Assembly (NCBI GenBank): GCA_019459055.1
Contig: JAIBEI010000033.1
Span: 1-64,000, forward strand
DNA length: 64,000 nucleotides
Direction: 5' to 3'
From: Thiobacillus sp.
Lineage (GTDB): Bacteria; Pseudomonadota; Gammaproteobacteria; Burkholderiales; Thiobacillaceae
This document shows, in pieces, positions 23,918 through 30,837 of this stretch (positions within the stretch are counted from its first letter, which is position 1; each line of letters opens with the position of its first letter). Position numbers and translations under genes: made by a program. Below the pieces are notes generated by a model. The model did no database searches and was not told the DNA's origin. It saw only the letters and a list, made by a program, of their open reading frames with translations.

Positions 23918-26446
23918 ATGAACGATATCCAGACCACCCTCCTTCGTGTCGACGATCCCACCGATTGCCCGACCACCGTCCTGCTGATAGAAGACGAGCC
24001 AGCCGATGCCAAACTGATCCAGGATGCGCTGGCGGGCACAGGCACGGGAGATAGCGTGTTTCATGTCGAATGGGTGACGCGACTATCCGATGCGCTGAAG
24101 CGACTGGGCAATGAAAAATTCGAGGTTGTCCTGCTTGACCTGTCGTTGCCCGACGGCAAAGGTCTCGAAGTGTTCGACCAGGTATTCCAGGCTGCACCCG
24201 ACGCCCTGATCCTGGTCCTGAGCGGATTGACTGATGAGGAAACCGCGCGCGAGGCCATGGCGCGCGGCGCCCACGACTATTTTTCCAAAGGCCACGTCGA
24301 CGCCCACTGGTTGCCGCGTGCCCTGCGCTACGTCATGGAGCGCAAAGCTGCCCGCGGGGCGCTGCAAAGCAGTGAGGAGCGCTTTCGCGCGATGAGCGAT
24401 GCCTCCCCACTGGGGATTTTCGTCTCCGATGCCGAGGGCAGCTGCATCTACACCAATGCGGCGTATCACACGATATCGGGGCTGACCCTGGAACAGACGC
24501 TGGGCACGAACTGGAGCATGGCGATCCACCCGGAGGATCGCGATCGCGTCCTTGCCGATTGGCGCGACGCTGCGCGGGACAGGGCGCCCTTCCAGACGGA
24601 GTTCCGTTTCCTGCAGAAGGACGAGAGCATCGTCTGGACCCGTGTCAACAGCGCTGCCATGCTCGACGGGAAGAAATGGTTCGGCTTGGTGCAAACGGTC
24701 GAGGACATTACCGAGCGTAAGTCGGCGGAGTTCGTTTTGCAGACCGCGGAAGAAGCCCTGTTCGAAGAAAAAGAGCGTGCCCAGGTCACGCTCAACTCCA
24801 TCGGCGACGCAGTGCTGACCACCGACCTGCTGGGCAATGTGACTTATCTGAATCTGGTGGCGGAGACGATGACCGGCTGGCCCTGTGAAGAAGCATTGGG
24901 CCGGCCCGTTTCAGAGGTATTCAATATCTTCGACGGCACGACGCGCCTGCCCGCCGCCAATCCGATGCAGCGTGCCATGGCGGAAAATGAGAGCGTAGGC
25001 CTGGGCGCGGATTGCGTACTGGTCCACCGCGACGGGTCCGAATCCGCGATCGAGGATTCCGCCGCGCCCATCCACAACCGCGAGGGCCGGGTCACCGGCG
25101 CGGTGATCGTCTTCCACGATGTCAGCGAATCGCGGGCCATGGCGCTGGAGATGGCCCATCTGGCGCAGCACGACTTTCTCACCGGTTTGCCCAACCGGCT
25201 CCTGCTGACAGAACGCTTTTCCCACGCAATCGGACTGGCCCAGCGGCACACGAAGCAGGTCGGGCTGCTGTTTCTCGACCTGGACAATTTCAAGCACATC
25301 AACGACTCGCTGGGCCACGCGGTCGGCGACCGGTTGCTGCAGTCGGTTGCGAACCGCCTGGTCGAGTGCGTGCGGACCACCGATACCGTATGCCGCCTGG
25401 GCGGTGACGAGTTCGTGATTCTGCTCGCCGAAGTTGGGCAGCCGCAGGATGCGGCTCACATTGCGGAAACCTTGCGCGCCGCGCTCGCCATGCCGCACCA
25501 GGTCAACGGGCACGAACTGCATATCAACCTGAGCATCGGCATCAGCGTCTTTCCGGATGACGGCATCGACGTCGACACCCTGATGCAGAATGCGGACACC
25601 GCGATGTATCATGCCAAGGCGAGCGGCCGTGACAACTATCAGTTTTTCAAGGCCGACATGAATGCCCGCGCGGTCCGCCGGATGTTCGTCGAAAGGAGCC
25701 TGCGCCGTGCCCTGAAGCTGGGGGAGTTCCTGCTGCATTACCAGCCGAAGATCGACCTTGCTTCCGGCGCGATAACCGGTGCCGAGGCGCTTATTCGCTG
25801 GCAGGACCCGGAGGCCGGGTTTGTCACGCCGGAGCACTTTGTGCCGATCGCGGAAGAGAGCGGCCTCATCGTACCGATCGGCCAATGGGTATTGCGCGCG
25901 GTCTGCAGGCAAGTTCAGACCTGGCTGGATTCGGGCCTTCGCGCCGTGCCGGTGGCGGTCAACATTTCTGCTGTGGAGTTCAGGCACCCGGGGTTTCTCG
26001 ATGGCGTTGCACGGATCCTGAAGGAGACCGGCCTGGCGCCGCGCTATCTCGAACTGGAAATAACCGAAAGCATCCTCATGCACGATGCGGAGTCCTCAAC
26101 ATCGGTGCTGGCTGCCCTCAAGGCCATGGGCGTGCAGCTTGCCATAGACGATTTTGGCACCGGCTATTCAAGCCTGAGCTATCTGGGGCGCTTCCCGATC
26201 GACACCCTCAAGATCGACCAATCCTTCGTACGCGACATCTGCACCGATGCGGACAATGCAACCATCGTGGCCGCAGTGATCGGAATGGGGAAAAGCCTCA
26301 AGCTGCGCGTCATCGCGGAAGGCGTCGAAACGCACGAGCAGCTCGCATTCCTGCAGGCCCGGCATTGTGGCGAGGGCCAGGGCTTCCATTTCAGCCATCC
26401 GGTGTCGGCCGAGGCTTTCGCCCGGCTTGTCGATACCGGCAATTAG
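23918..26446 (+). CDS. Response regulator with PAS domains, GGDEF and EAL
   Basis: 842 residues. Receiver domain about 10-130 with the Asp in LLDLSLPDG; two PAS domains (about 150-270 and 285-400), the second of the type found in the sensor at 30838; GGDEF (about 420-585, GGDEF motif intact, I-site RTTD before it); EAL (about 595-840, EAL, DDFGTGYSSL and EGVE intact). Input therefore comes by phosphorylation from a kinase, which is not encoded nearby, and the PAS domains may sense a ligand. The start at 23918 follows GGAAGG and a strong upstream hairpin. Confidence 0.92.
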   Translation: MNDIQTTLLRVDDPTDCPTTVLLIEDEPADAKLIQDALAGTGTGDSVFHVEWVTRLSDALKRLGNEKFEVVLLDLSLPDGKGLEVFDQVFQAAPDALILVLSGLTDEETAREAMARGAHDYFSKGHVDAHWLPRALRYVMERKAARGALQSSEERFRAMSDASPLGIFVSDAEGSCIYTNAAYHTISGLTLEQTLGTNWSMAIHPEDRDRVLADWRDAARDRAPFQTEFRFLQKDESIVWTRVNSAAMLDGKKWFGLVQTVEDITERKSAEFVLQTAEEALFEEKERAQVTLNSIGDAVLTTDLLGNVTYLNLVAETMTGWPCEEALGRPVSEVFNIFDGTTRLPAANPMQRAMAENESVGLGADCVLVHRDGSESAIEDSAAPIHNREGRVTGAVIVFHDVSESRAMALEMAHLAQHDFLTGLPNRLLLTERFSHAIGLAQRHTKQVGLLFLDLDNFKHINDSLGHAVGDRLLQSVANRLVECVRTTDTVCRLGGDEFVILLAEVGQPQDAAHIAETLRAALAMPHQVNGHELHINLSIGISVFPDDGIDVDTLMQNADTAMYHAKASGRDNYQFFKADMNARAVRRMFVERSLRRALKLGEFLLHYQPKIDLASGAITGAEALIRWQDPEAGFVTPEHFVPIAEESGLIVPIGQWVLRAVCRQVQTWLDSGLRAVPVAVNISAVEFRHPGFLDGVARILKETGLAPRYLELEITESILMHDAESSTSVLAALKAMGVQLAIDDFGTGYSSLSYLGRFPIDTLKIDQSFVRDICTDADNATIVAAVIGMGKSLKLRVIAEGVETHEQLAFLQARHCGEGQGFHFSHPVSAEAFARLVDTGN

Positions 26447-26620
26447 GGCGGCGCGGATTAAATCGATAGGGCCGTCATTGCGATCGCAGCGGCGGGAAGC
26501 AATCCAGACTACTGGAAGGTACAAGTGCCAACGGGAAACAACGGGCACTGGATCGCCACGGCCCTGCGGGCCTCGCGATGAAGGAATAAATCGGCGTTTT
26601 ATTGGTCGTTCGGATTGCGG

Positions 26621-26914
26621 CTACCTGCCGCGCAGTTTCTGTACCATCTGCCAGGTTGCCCAGCCGCGCGTCAGCCATTTTCCGATGCCAGCGGCTCTGA
26701 CGCGACCAGGCCGCAATGCCGTCAGCAAGGCGACGCCGCCGGCGATCCATGCGGGATGGCGCTTGATCTTACGCAACACAGCCAACCCCTGGTCGACCCG
26801 CGCCAGCGGACGACGCCAAGGCTCGATATTCTGCGCCAGCGCCGAGCGTTGGGCTGCAGCCTGCGCAATCAGGCGTTCGCGGCGTTCAGCCAACCGGATC
26901 AGTTTTTCGTTCAT
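26621..26914 (-). CDS. YqjK-like protein
   Basis: 97 residues: a charged N-terminal helix (ERRERLIAQAAAQR) and a short hydrophobic segment near residues 55-70. Resembles YqjK, which in enterics lies after yqjD-yqjE. Only 9 bases separate it from the YqjE-like gene, in the same order. Function unknown. Confidence 0.6.
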   Translation of the reverse strand: MNEKLIRLAERRERLIAQAAAQRSALAQNIEPWRRPLARVDQGLAVLRKIKRHPAWIAGGVALLTALRPGRVRAAGIGKWLTRGWATWQMVQKLRGR

Positions 26915-26923
26915 GATCGTCCT

Positions 26924-27316
26924 TTACGGCCTGGAAACGAGCTGCTGCCGGTCTTTTACCAACTCCGACAGACTCGCCGCAAACAGTCTCGGCTTCGTTC
27001 TCGCTTTGTGCAGGGCGTACGCCCATGCCCCCACGCCCGCCGCCAAAAAGAACCCGGCAAGCGACCCCAACGCCAGGAGGCGGTGGCTGTCCCAGAAAGC
27101 GACCACGAGCAGGATCGCCGCCAGCACCACCCCCACCCCGATGAAAAACAGTGCGGCCAATGCCAACACCAACAGCGACAGCACATGCAACCGGTCTTCC
27201 TCCAGGTCCGCGGACAGAAGTTCGAGTCGCGTGTGCACGATGGCAACCAGCGTGGCGGCCAGCGTGCTCAGCGAATCGAGCAGACCCCGGCTTTCGCCGG
27301 ACGGTTGATCGCTCAT
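26924..27316 (-). CDS. YqjE-like phage-holin-superfamily membrane protein
   Basis: 130 residues. A soluble N-terminus of about 40 residues is followed by two hydrophobic helices (45-70 and 80-105). This matches the YqjE / DUF1469 family. Second of three closely packed genes (10 bases after the DUF883 gene). Probably an inner-membrane protein; in E. coli the locus is stress-induced. Confidence 0.75.
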   Translation of the reverse strand: MSDQPSGESRGLLDSLSTLAATLVAIVHTRLELLSADLEEDRLHVLSLLVLALAALFFIGVGVVLAAILLVVAFWDSHRLLALGSLAGFFLAAGVGAWAYALHKARTKPRLFAASLSELVKDRQQLVSRP

Positions 27317-27326
27317 GGCGAAGCGA

Positions 27327-27641
27327 CTAGCGGCGGCCGATGAGCAGGCCGATCACCATGCCGACACCGGCGGCAACGCCGATGGCTCTCCAGGGATTTT
27401 CATGGACATACACGTCGGTTGCCCTGGCTGCCTCTTTGGTTTTTAGCAACAGCGCCGCCTGCGCTTCTGCCATCTTGGCTTTCGCAATCCGCAGCGACTC
27501 TTCCGCTTTGGCACGGACCTCGGCCATCTTTTCGCCGCCCTGGCTGGCTGTCGCTTTCAGCAGTGCTTCCGCATCGGCCACCACCACCTTGAAATCGTCG
27601 ATCAACTGTTCTTTGGTGACGTCACCCAATAATTTTTCCAT
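27327..27641 (-). CDS. DUF883 (ElaB/YqjD-type) ribosome/membrane-associated protein
   Basis: 104 residues. A long amphipathic coiled-coil N-terminal part (about 1-75, rich in Ala, Glu and Lys) leads to a C-terminal membrane segment, ENPWRAIGVAAGVGMVIGLLIGRR, matching the DUF883 signature. YqjD-type proteins attach to the membrane and bind stationary-phase ribosomes in E. coli. It heads the yqjD-yqjE-yqjK-like operon. A perfect palindrome (27674-27689) lies 33 bases before its start codon. Confidence 0.85.
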   Translation of the reverse strand: MEKLLGDVTKEQLIDDFKVVVADAEALLKATASQGGEKMAEVRAKAEESLRIAKAKMAEAQAALLLKTKEAARATDVYVHENPWRAIGVAAGVGMVIGLLIGRR

Positions 27642-27673
27642 GCTCTTTCTCCATTGCCGTTTCTGTCGTGCAC

Positions 27674-27689
27674 ATAGGAATATTCCTAT
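27674..27689. promoter_or_regulatory. 16-bp perfect palindrome upstream of the DUF883 gene
   Basis: ATAGGAATATTCCTAT is self-complementary and lies in the promoter region of the leftward operon. A T-run follows only in the rightward direction, where no gene would need it, so it is more likely an operator than a terminator. Confidence 0.4.
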
Positions 27690-27796
27690 TTTTTACGTGC
27701 GGGTAAACCGTTGAGTCGGGCAAATCCGCGATGCGGCTGCCCGGTACATTGGCCCATTCTTACTAACTGGCAGCAATCTTGTTGCGCCAGCTCATG

Positions 27797-28009
27797 CTAT
27801 TTGCGTACAAACAGCAGACCCACTCCAGCCACGAGCAATCCCAGCCCAGCCCAGATCGGGATATTTACCGTCTGCGTTTCCTTGACCGACATCTCGATCG
27901 GACCGATCTTGGCCTGATGCGTGTCCTTGGTATACGTGAAGCCGCCATACGCCAACGCCAGGCCACCCGCCACGATCAGCACGATTGCCAGCATCTTGAT
28001 TGAGTTCAT
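27797..28009 (-). CDS. Small membrane protein with two helices
   Basis: 70 residues: first helix about 5-25, a loop with IGPIEMSVKETQTV, and a second helix near the C-terminus ending LLFVRK. Resembles small conserved two-helix proteins of betaproteobacteria. No molecular function known. It is 155 bases from the DUF883 gene and probably transcribed separately. Confidence 0.65.
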   Translation of the reverse strand: MNSIKMLAIVLIVAGGLALAYGGFTYTKDTHQAKIGPIEMSVKETQTVNIPIWAGLGLLVAGVGLLFVRK

Positions 28010-28072
28010 CCTGTCTTCTCCCTTGGAAATGAATTTATTTTATATTGGCGACCTGGAAACATCCCAGGGTCG

Positions 28073-28219
28073 TTACACGCCTCGACCTTGAATGACACGC
28101 ACCAAGATCACCACGATCGCGATGACCAGAAGAATGTGGATGAATCCGCCCATGGTATAGGCGGAAACCATTCCAAGCAGCCAGAGGACAATCAGGATAA
28201 TTGCAATTGTTCCGAGCAT
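28073..28219 (-). CDS. lmo0937-like tiny membrane protein
   Basis: 48 residues: two short helices, MLGTIAIILIVLWLLGM, and a C-terminal IAIVVILVRVIQGRGV. Matches the lmo0937-type family seen in stress loci. Start at MLGT (28219). It lies 63 bases from the two-helix gene on the same strand. Confidence 0.65.
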   Translation of the reverse strand: MLGTIAIILIVLWLLGMVSAYTMGGFIHILLVIAIVVILVRVIQGRGV

Positions 28220-28371
28220 TTTTTCACTCCCTATAAAATATAAAACGTAACCAGACGAGCCGACTCGCTTCGAGACGTTTGGTTTGCCCGCCATTTTGAC
28301 GGATTGTAAAATCAACCGTCTTGAGTATCGGTCAGCGAGTTGACGAAGCCGCCAGACCGATCATCATCCGA

Positions 28372-29427
28372 CTAGCGTGGAATGATGTTTCCGTTGTCGT
28401 CGGAAAGGATGATTTCCACGCGCCGATTCAATTGGCGACCCGCGGCCGTGTTGTTGCTGGCAACCGGATGGGCATCGGCATACCCACGCGTTTCAATGCG
28501 GTCGCCGCTGATCCCCATGCCGACCAGAGCCGTCCGCACGGCATCGGCGCGTCGCTCGGAGAGCGGCTGGTTGATGCTGAGGCTGCCGGTGCTGTCGGTG
28601 TGGCCTTCAATCAACACCTTGCGTTGCGGGTACTGGTTGAGGAAACCGGCCAGTTTTTGCACGTTGCGCACGCCGCCCGACGACAGCTCCGCCCTGTTGA
28701 CGCTGAACAACACGTCACCCAGCGTGATCACCATGCCGCGAGCCGTTTTCTTGGCATCCAGTTCCTTGAGCTGCTGTTCCTGCTGCGCAATCATTGCCTG
28801 GTCACGCTCCGCCTGGGCGCGGGCCGCCTCCAAAGCGGCCGCTTTCTGCTCGGCGGTCTGCTGGGCAATCAACGCCTGCTGCCTGGCCGCTTCGAGTTCA
28901 GCCTGTCTCGCCGCAATCTGTGCCTCGTCTCGTTGCGCCTGGGCACTGGCGGCCGCCAACGCGGCAGCTTGCTGCTCGGCGGTTTGCCGCGAGATTGCGG
29001 CCTGCCGTCTGGCTTCATCGACTTCAGCCTGCGACATCGCCGCCTGCCGCTTGGCCGCATCGGCTTCGGCCGTTCTCGCCGCAAGGCGAACCTGGTCGCG
29101 TTGGGCGCTGGCGCTGGTGACTGCCGCCTCGGCGGCTTTGCGCTTGGCGGTTTCCTGCGCGACCGCCACTTGCTGCTTGGTGAGATAGGCCAGCTGATCG
29201 ACCGCGGCATCGTCATCTTTGTTCAGTGCCGCATCCGCCTTGCTCAGCGTCTCGCCGGCCTTCTGCAACTCAATCGGCGCCAGATTCACGACCTGGGAGT
29301 TGGTTCGTGCGCTGCTGTAAGCACTGCGCGCGTCTTCGAGCGCTGTGTTTTTCGGTGGAATGGTGGTGCACCCCGCAAGCATCGCGATTGCGATCAGGCT
29401 CAGGGGAAGGGATCGATTTTTTTTCAT
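28372..29427 (-). CDS. OmpA-family lipoprotein with DUF4398-type N-terminus
   Basis: 351 residues. Lipobox MLAGC ends a short signal. Residues 25-110 resemble DUF4398 (LAPIELQKAGETLSKAD), then a long Ala/Gln/Glu/Arg coiled coil (roughly 110-240), then a C-terminal OmpA-like peptidoglycan-binding domain (LIEGHTDSTGS, LSERRADAVRTAL, and GYADAHPV). Start at MKKN because GGAG precedes it. It probably tethers the outer membrane to peptidoglycan. It follows the DUF4398 lipoprotein (29446-29841) by 18 bases and is likely in the same operon. Confidence 0.85.
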   Translation of the reverse strand: MKKNRSLPLSLIAIAMLAGCTTIPPKNTALEDARSAYSSARTNSQVVNLAPIELQKAGETLSKADAALNKDDDAAVDQLAYLTKQQVAVAQETAKRKAAEAAVTSASAQRDQVRLAARTAEADAAKRQAAMSQAEVDEARRQAAISRQTAEQQAAALAAASAQAQRDEAQIAARQAELEAARQQALIAQQTAEQKAAALEAARAQAERDQAMIAQQEQQLKELDAKKTARGMVITLGDVLFSVNRAELSSGGVRNVQKLAGFLNQYPQRKVLIEGHTDSTGSLSINQPLSERRADAVRTALVGMGISGDRIETRGYADAHPVASNNTAAGRQLNRRVEIILSDDNGNIIPR

Positions 29428-29445
29428 GTTGAACTCCATTAATGA

Positions 29446-29841
29446 TTATTTGGATTGACGATCGATTTCCTGGCGCAGCACGCGAATATCGTCCTGCAGT
29501 GCATCCGCGGCGCGTTGCGCCTTGGCTGAACGCGCCATCTCCGCAGCCAGCTTGGCGTCAACCTCCGCCTGCTCCGCCAGCTTCAAAGCAAGCTCATAAT
29601 CCTCGTCTGCCATTGCCCGCTCGGCAGCAGTCAGCTTGTCCGAAGCAGACTTGAACTGTACCGGTGCAAATTCAGCGCCGCCGGCGCCCATTGCATTGCT
29701 GACGGCGACCCGGGAGACGGCCATCTGCTCTGTCGGTGCCGAGGTGCTCGCGCAACCCGCCATTACCATGACAGCCACGGCGGCCATGCCAATCCTGCTC
29801 GCCATTTGATTCAATTTTGGGGGGTATGTGTTTTTCATCAT
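29446..29841 (-). CDS. DUF4398 lipoprotein
   Basis: About 131 residues; the start is uncertain among several nearby Met, MMKNTY (29841) chosen. The signal ends VMAGC, a lipobox variant. The mature part is an Ala-rich amphipathic coiled coil matching DUF4398 (FAPVQFKSASDKLTAAERAMADEDYELA). Likely periplasmic, anchored in the outer membrane, and paired with the following OmpA-type lipoprotein. The stress-regulon promoter at 29996-30038 points at it. Confidence 0.75.
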   Translation of the reverse strand: MMKNTYPPKLNQMASRIGMAAVAVMVMAGCASTSAPTEQMAVSRVAVSNAMGAGGAEFAPVQFKSASDKLTAAERAMADEDYELALKLAEQAEVDAKLAAEMARSAKAQRAADALQDDIRVLRQEIDRQSK

Positions 29842-29995
29842 CTTTTCATCCATTGAGTTGTACATCGAACACAATCGTTGCAATGACGACTTGGTGTGAT
29901 TGCAGCCGTTTTTAATATAGTAGTCAAAAAATGCAGGGGGGCTACTTGGCGGACTTCCTGCGTTTAGTCGGCGTCATACATTCTCCCTACTGGCA

Positions 29996-30038
29996 ACAAT
30001 ACGGAGAATAGGAGGGGCCGTCTGTGCGGCATCGTACA
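29996..30038 (-). promoter_or_regulatory. Stress-regulon promoter, site 9 (DUF4398/OmpA pair)
   Basis: Dyad 30023-30038 (read on the minus strand TGTACG, 4 bp, CGCACA), 20 bp, then TATTGT (30001-29996). Divergent from site 10, with the dyad centres about 67 bp apart. Confidence 0.6.
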
Positions 30039-30089
30039 TAACGATGCCATGCCCCCGGCAGCCCCTAGCTACACCCCCCTTCTGCGCTA

Positions 30090-30132
30090 TGTGCGCCACC
30101 GTACCGACCCCATCTGTTTTTTTAACTATATT
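30090..30132 (+). promoter_or_regulatory. Stress-regulon promoter, site 10 (BON lipoprotein)
   Basis: Dyad 30090-30105 (TGTGCG, 4 bp, CGTACC), 20 bp, then C and TATATT (30127-30132). The -10 lies in the first of two direct repeats (30125-30169). Confidence 0.6.
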
Positions 30133-30169
30133 TTGATCAAGGCCTTTTTTGACTATATTTGATCAAGGC
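30125..30169 (+). repeat. Direct repeat over the BON-gene promoter
   Basis: ACTATATTTTGATCAAGGC (30125-30143) recurs with one base lost as ACTATATTTGATCAAGGC (30152-30169), a 27-base period. Each copy contains a CTATATTT -10-like sequence, so two start sites are possible. Confidence 0.6.
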
Positions 30170-30280
30170 TTTAACACGGTATGCGGCGAAGCCCGTTTAG
30201 GCTCTGCCGCATCACACTAGCCTGTCGGCGAGAAACCGGCACCAAGCAGTTCTTTTTTTCTTATCTCTGGAGAGTCCACC

Positions 30281-30595
30281 ATGAATAAATTTAGCAAAGT
30301 TCTTTCAGCAGCATTCCTGGCCGTTACGCTGGTATCCGTTGTGGCTTGTGCGCCCACGGCAAAGAAGGAAGGAACCGGCCAGTACATCGACGACACCGTC
30401 ATCACCGGCAAGGTAAAAGCGGCCTTGGTCGAAGATCCCTTGACGAAAGCCATTGAGATCAACGTCGAGACCTTCAAGGGCGTGGTTCAACTGAGCGGTT
30501 TCGTCTCATCGCAGGCTGCATCGAACCGGGCGGTCGAGCTTGCTCGCGGCGTCGCCGGCGTGAAATCCGTCAAGAACGACATGCGGATCAAGTAA
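30281..30595 (+). CDS. BON-domain (OsmY-type) lipoprotein
   Basis: 104 residues. Signal ends VVAC (lipobox), so it is a periplasm-facing lipoprotein. A single BON domain covers about 35-104 (DDTVITGKVKAAL, VVQLSGFVSS, and a final VKSVKNDMRIK). BON domains bind phospholipids and appear in osmotic-shock proteins. Site 10 is the likely promoter. An intrinsic terminator (30688-30719) follows. Confidence 0.88.
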   Translation: MNKFSKVLSAAFLAVTLVSVVACAPTAKKEGTGQYIDDTVITGKVKAALVEDPLTKAIEINVETFKGVVQLSGFVSSQAASNRAVELARGVAGVKSVKNDMRIK

Positions 30596-30687
30596 GCAAT
30601 CGTTTCCCCAGAGACGCGGCCGGACCTTGCGTTCGGCCACGGCCCTGGGGGGCATGAACTCATCTTGCGTTTGGATGATTCAAGAAA

Positions 30688-30719
30688 GACCCGCAAGCTG
30701 CAAGGCTTGCGGGTTTTTC
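30688..30719 (+). terminator. Intrinsic terminator after the BON gene
   Basis: CCCGCAAGC and GCTTGCGGG form a 9-bp perfect stem around TGCAAG, followed by five T's. Confidence 0.85.
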
Positions 30720-30743
30720 TGCATCCGGAGAGTACGTTCCCAT

Positions 30744-30774
30744 AAAAAACCCGCAGCGCCAGGCTCTGCGCGGG
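30744..30774 (-). terminator. Intrinsic terminator of the leftward GGDEF-EAL gene
   Basis: On the minus strand CCCGCGCAG...CTGCGGG forms a GC stem followed by six T's, right after the 30838 stop. Confidence 0.75.
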
Positions 30775-30837
30775 ATTCCCTCAAACCGTCAACGCGACAA
30801 GTGAAATGGAGTGGAAAACCAAAGGCAAGGGCCGCGA

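Noticed and set aside
27674..27689. Rightward terminator at the palindrome
   Set aside because: A T-run follows on the plus strand, but no rightward gene ends there; an operator is more likely.
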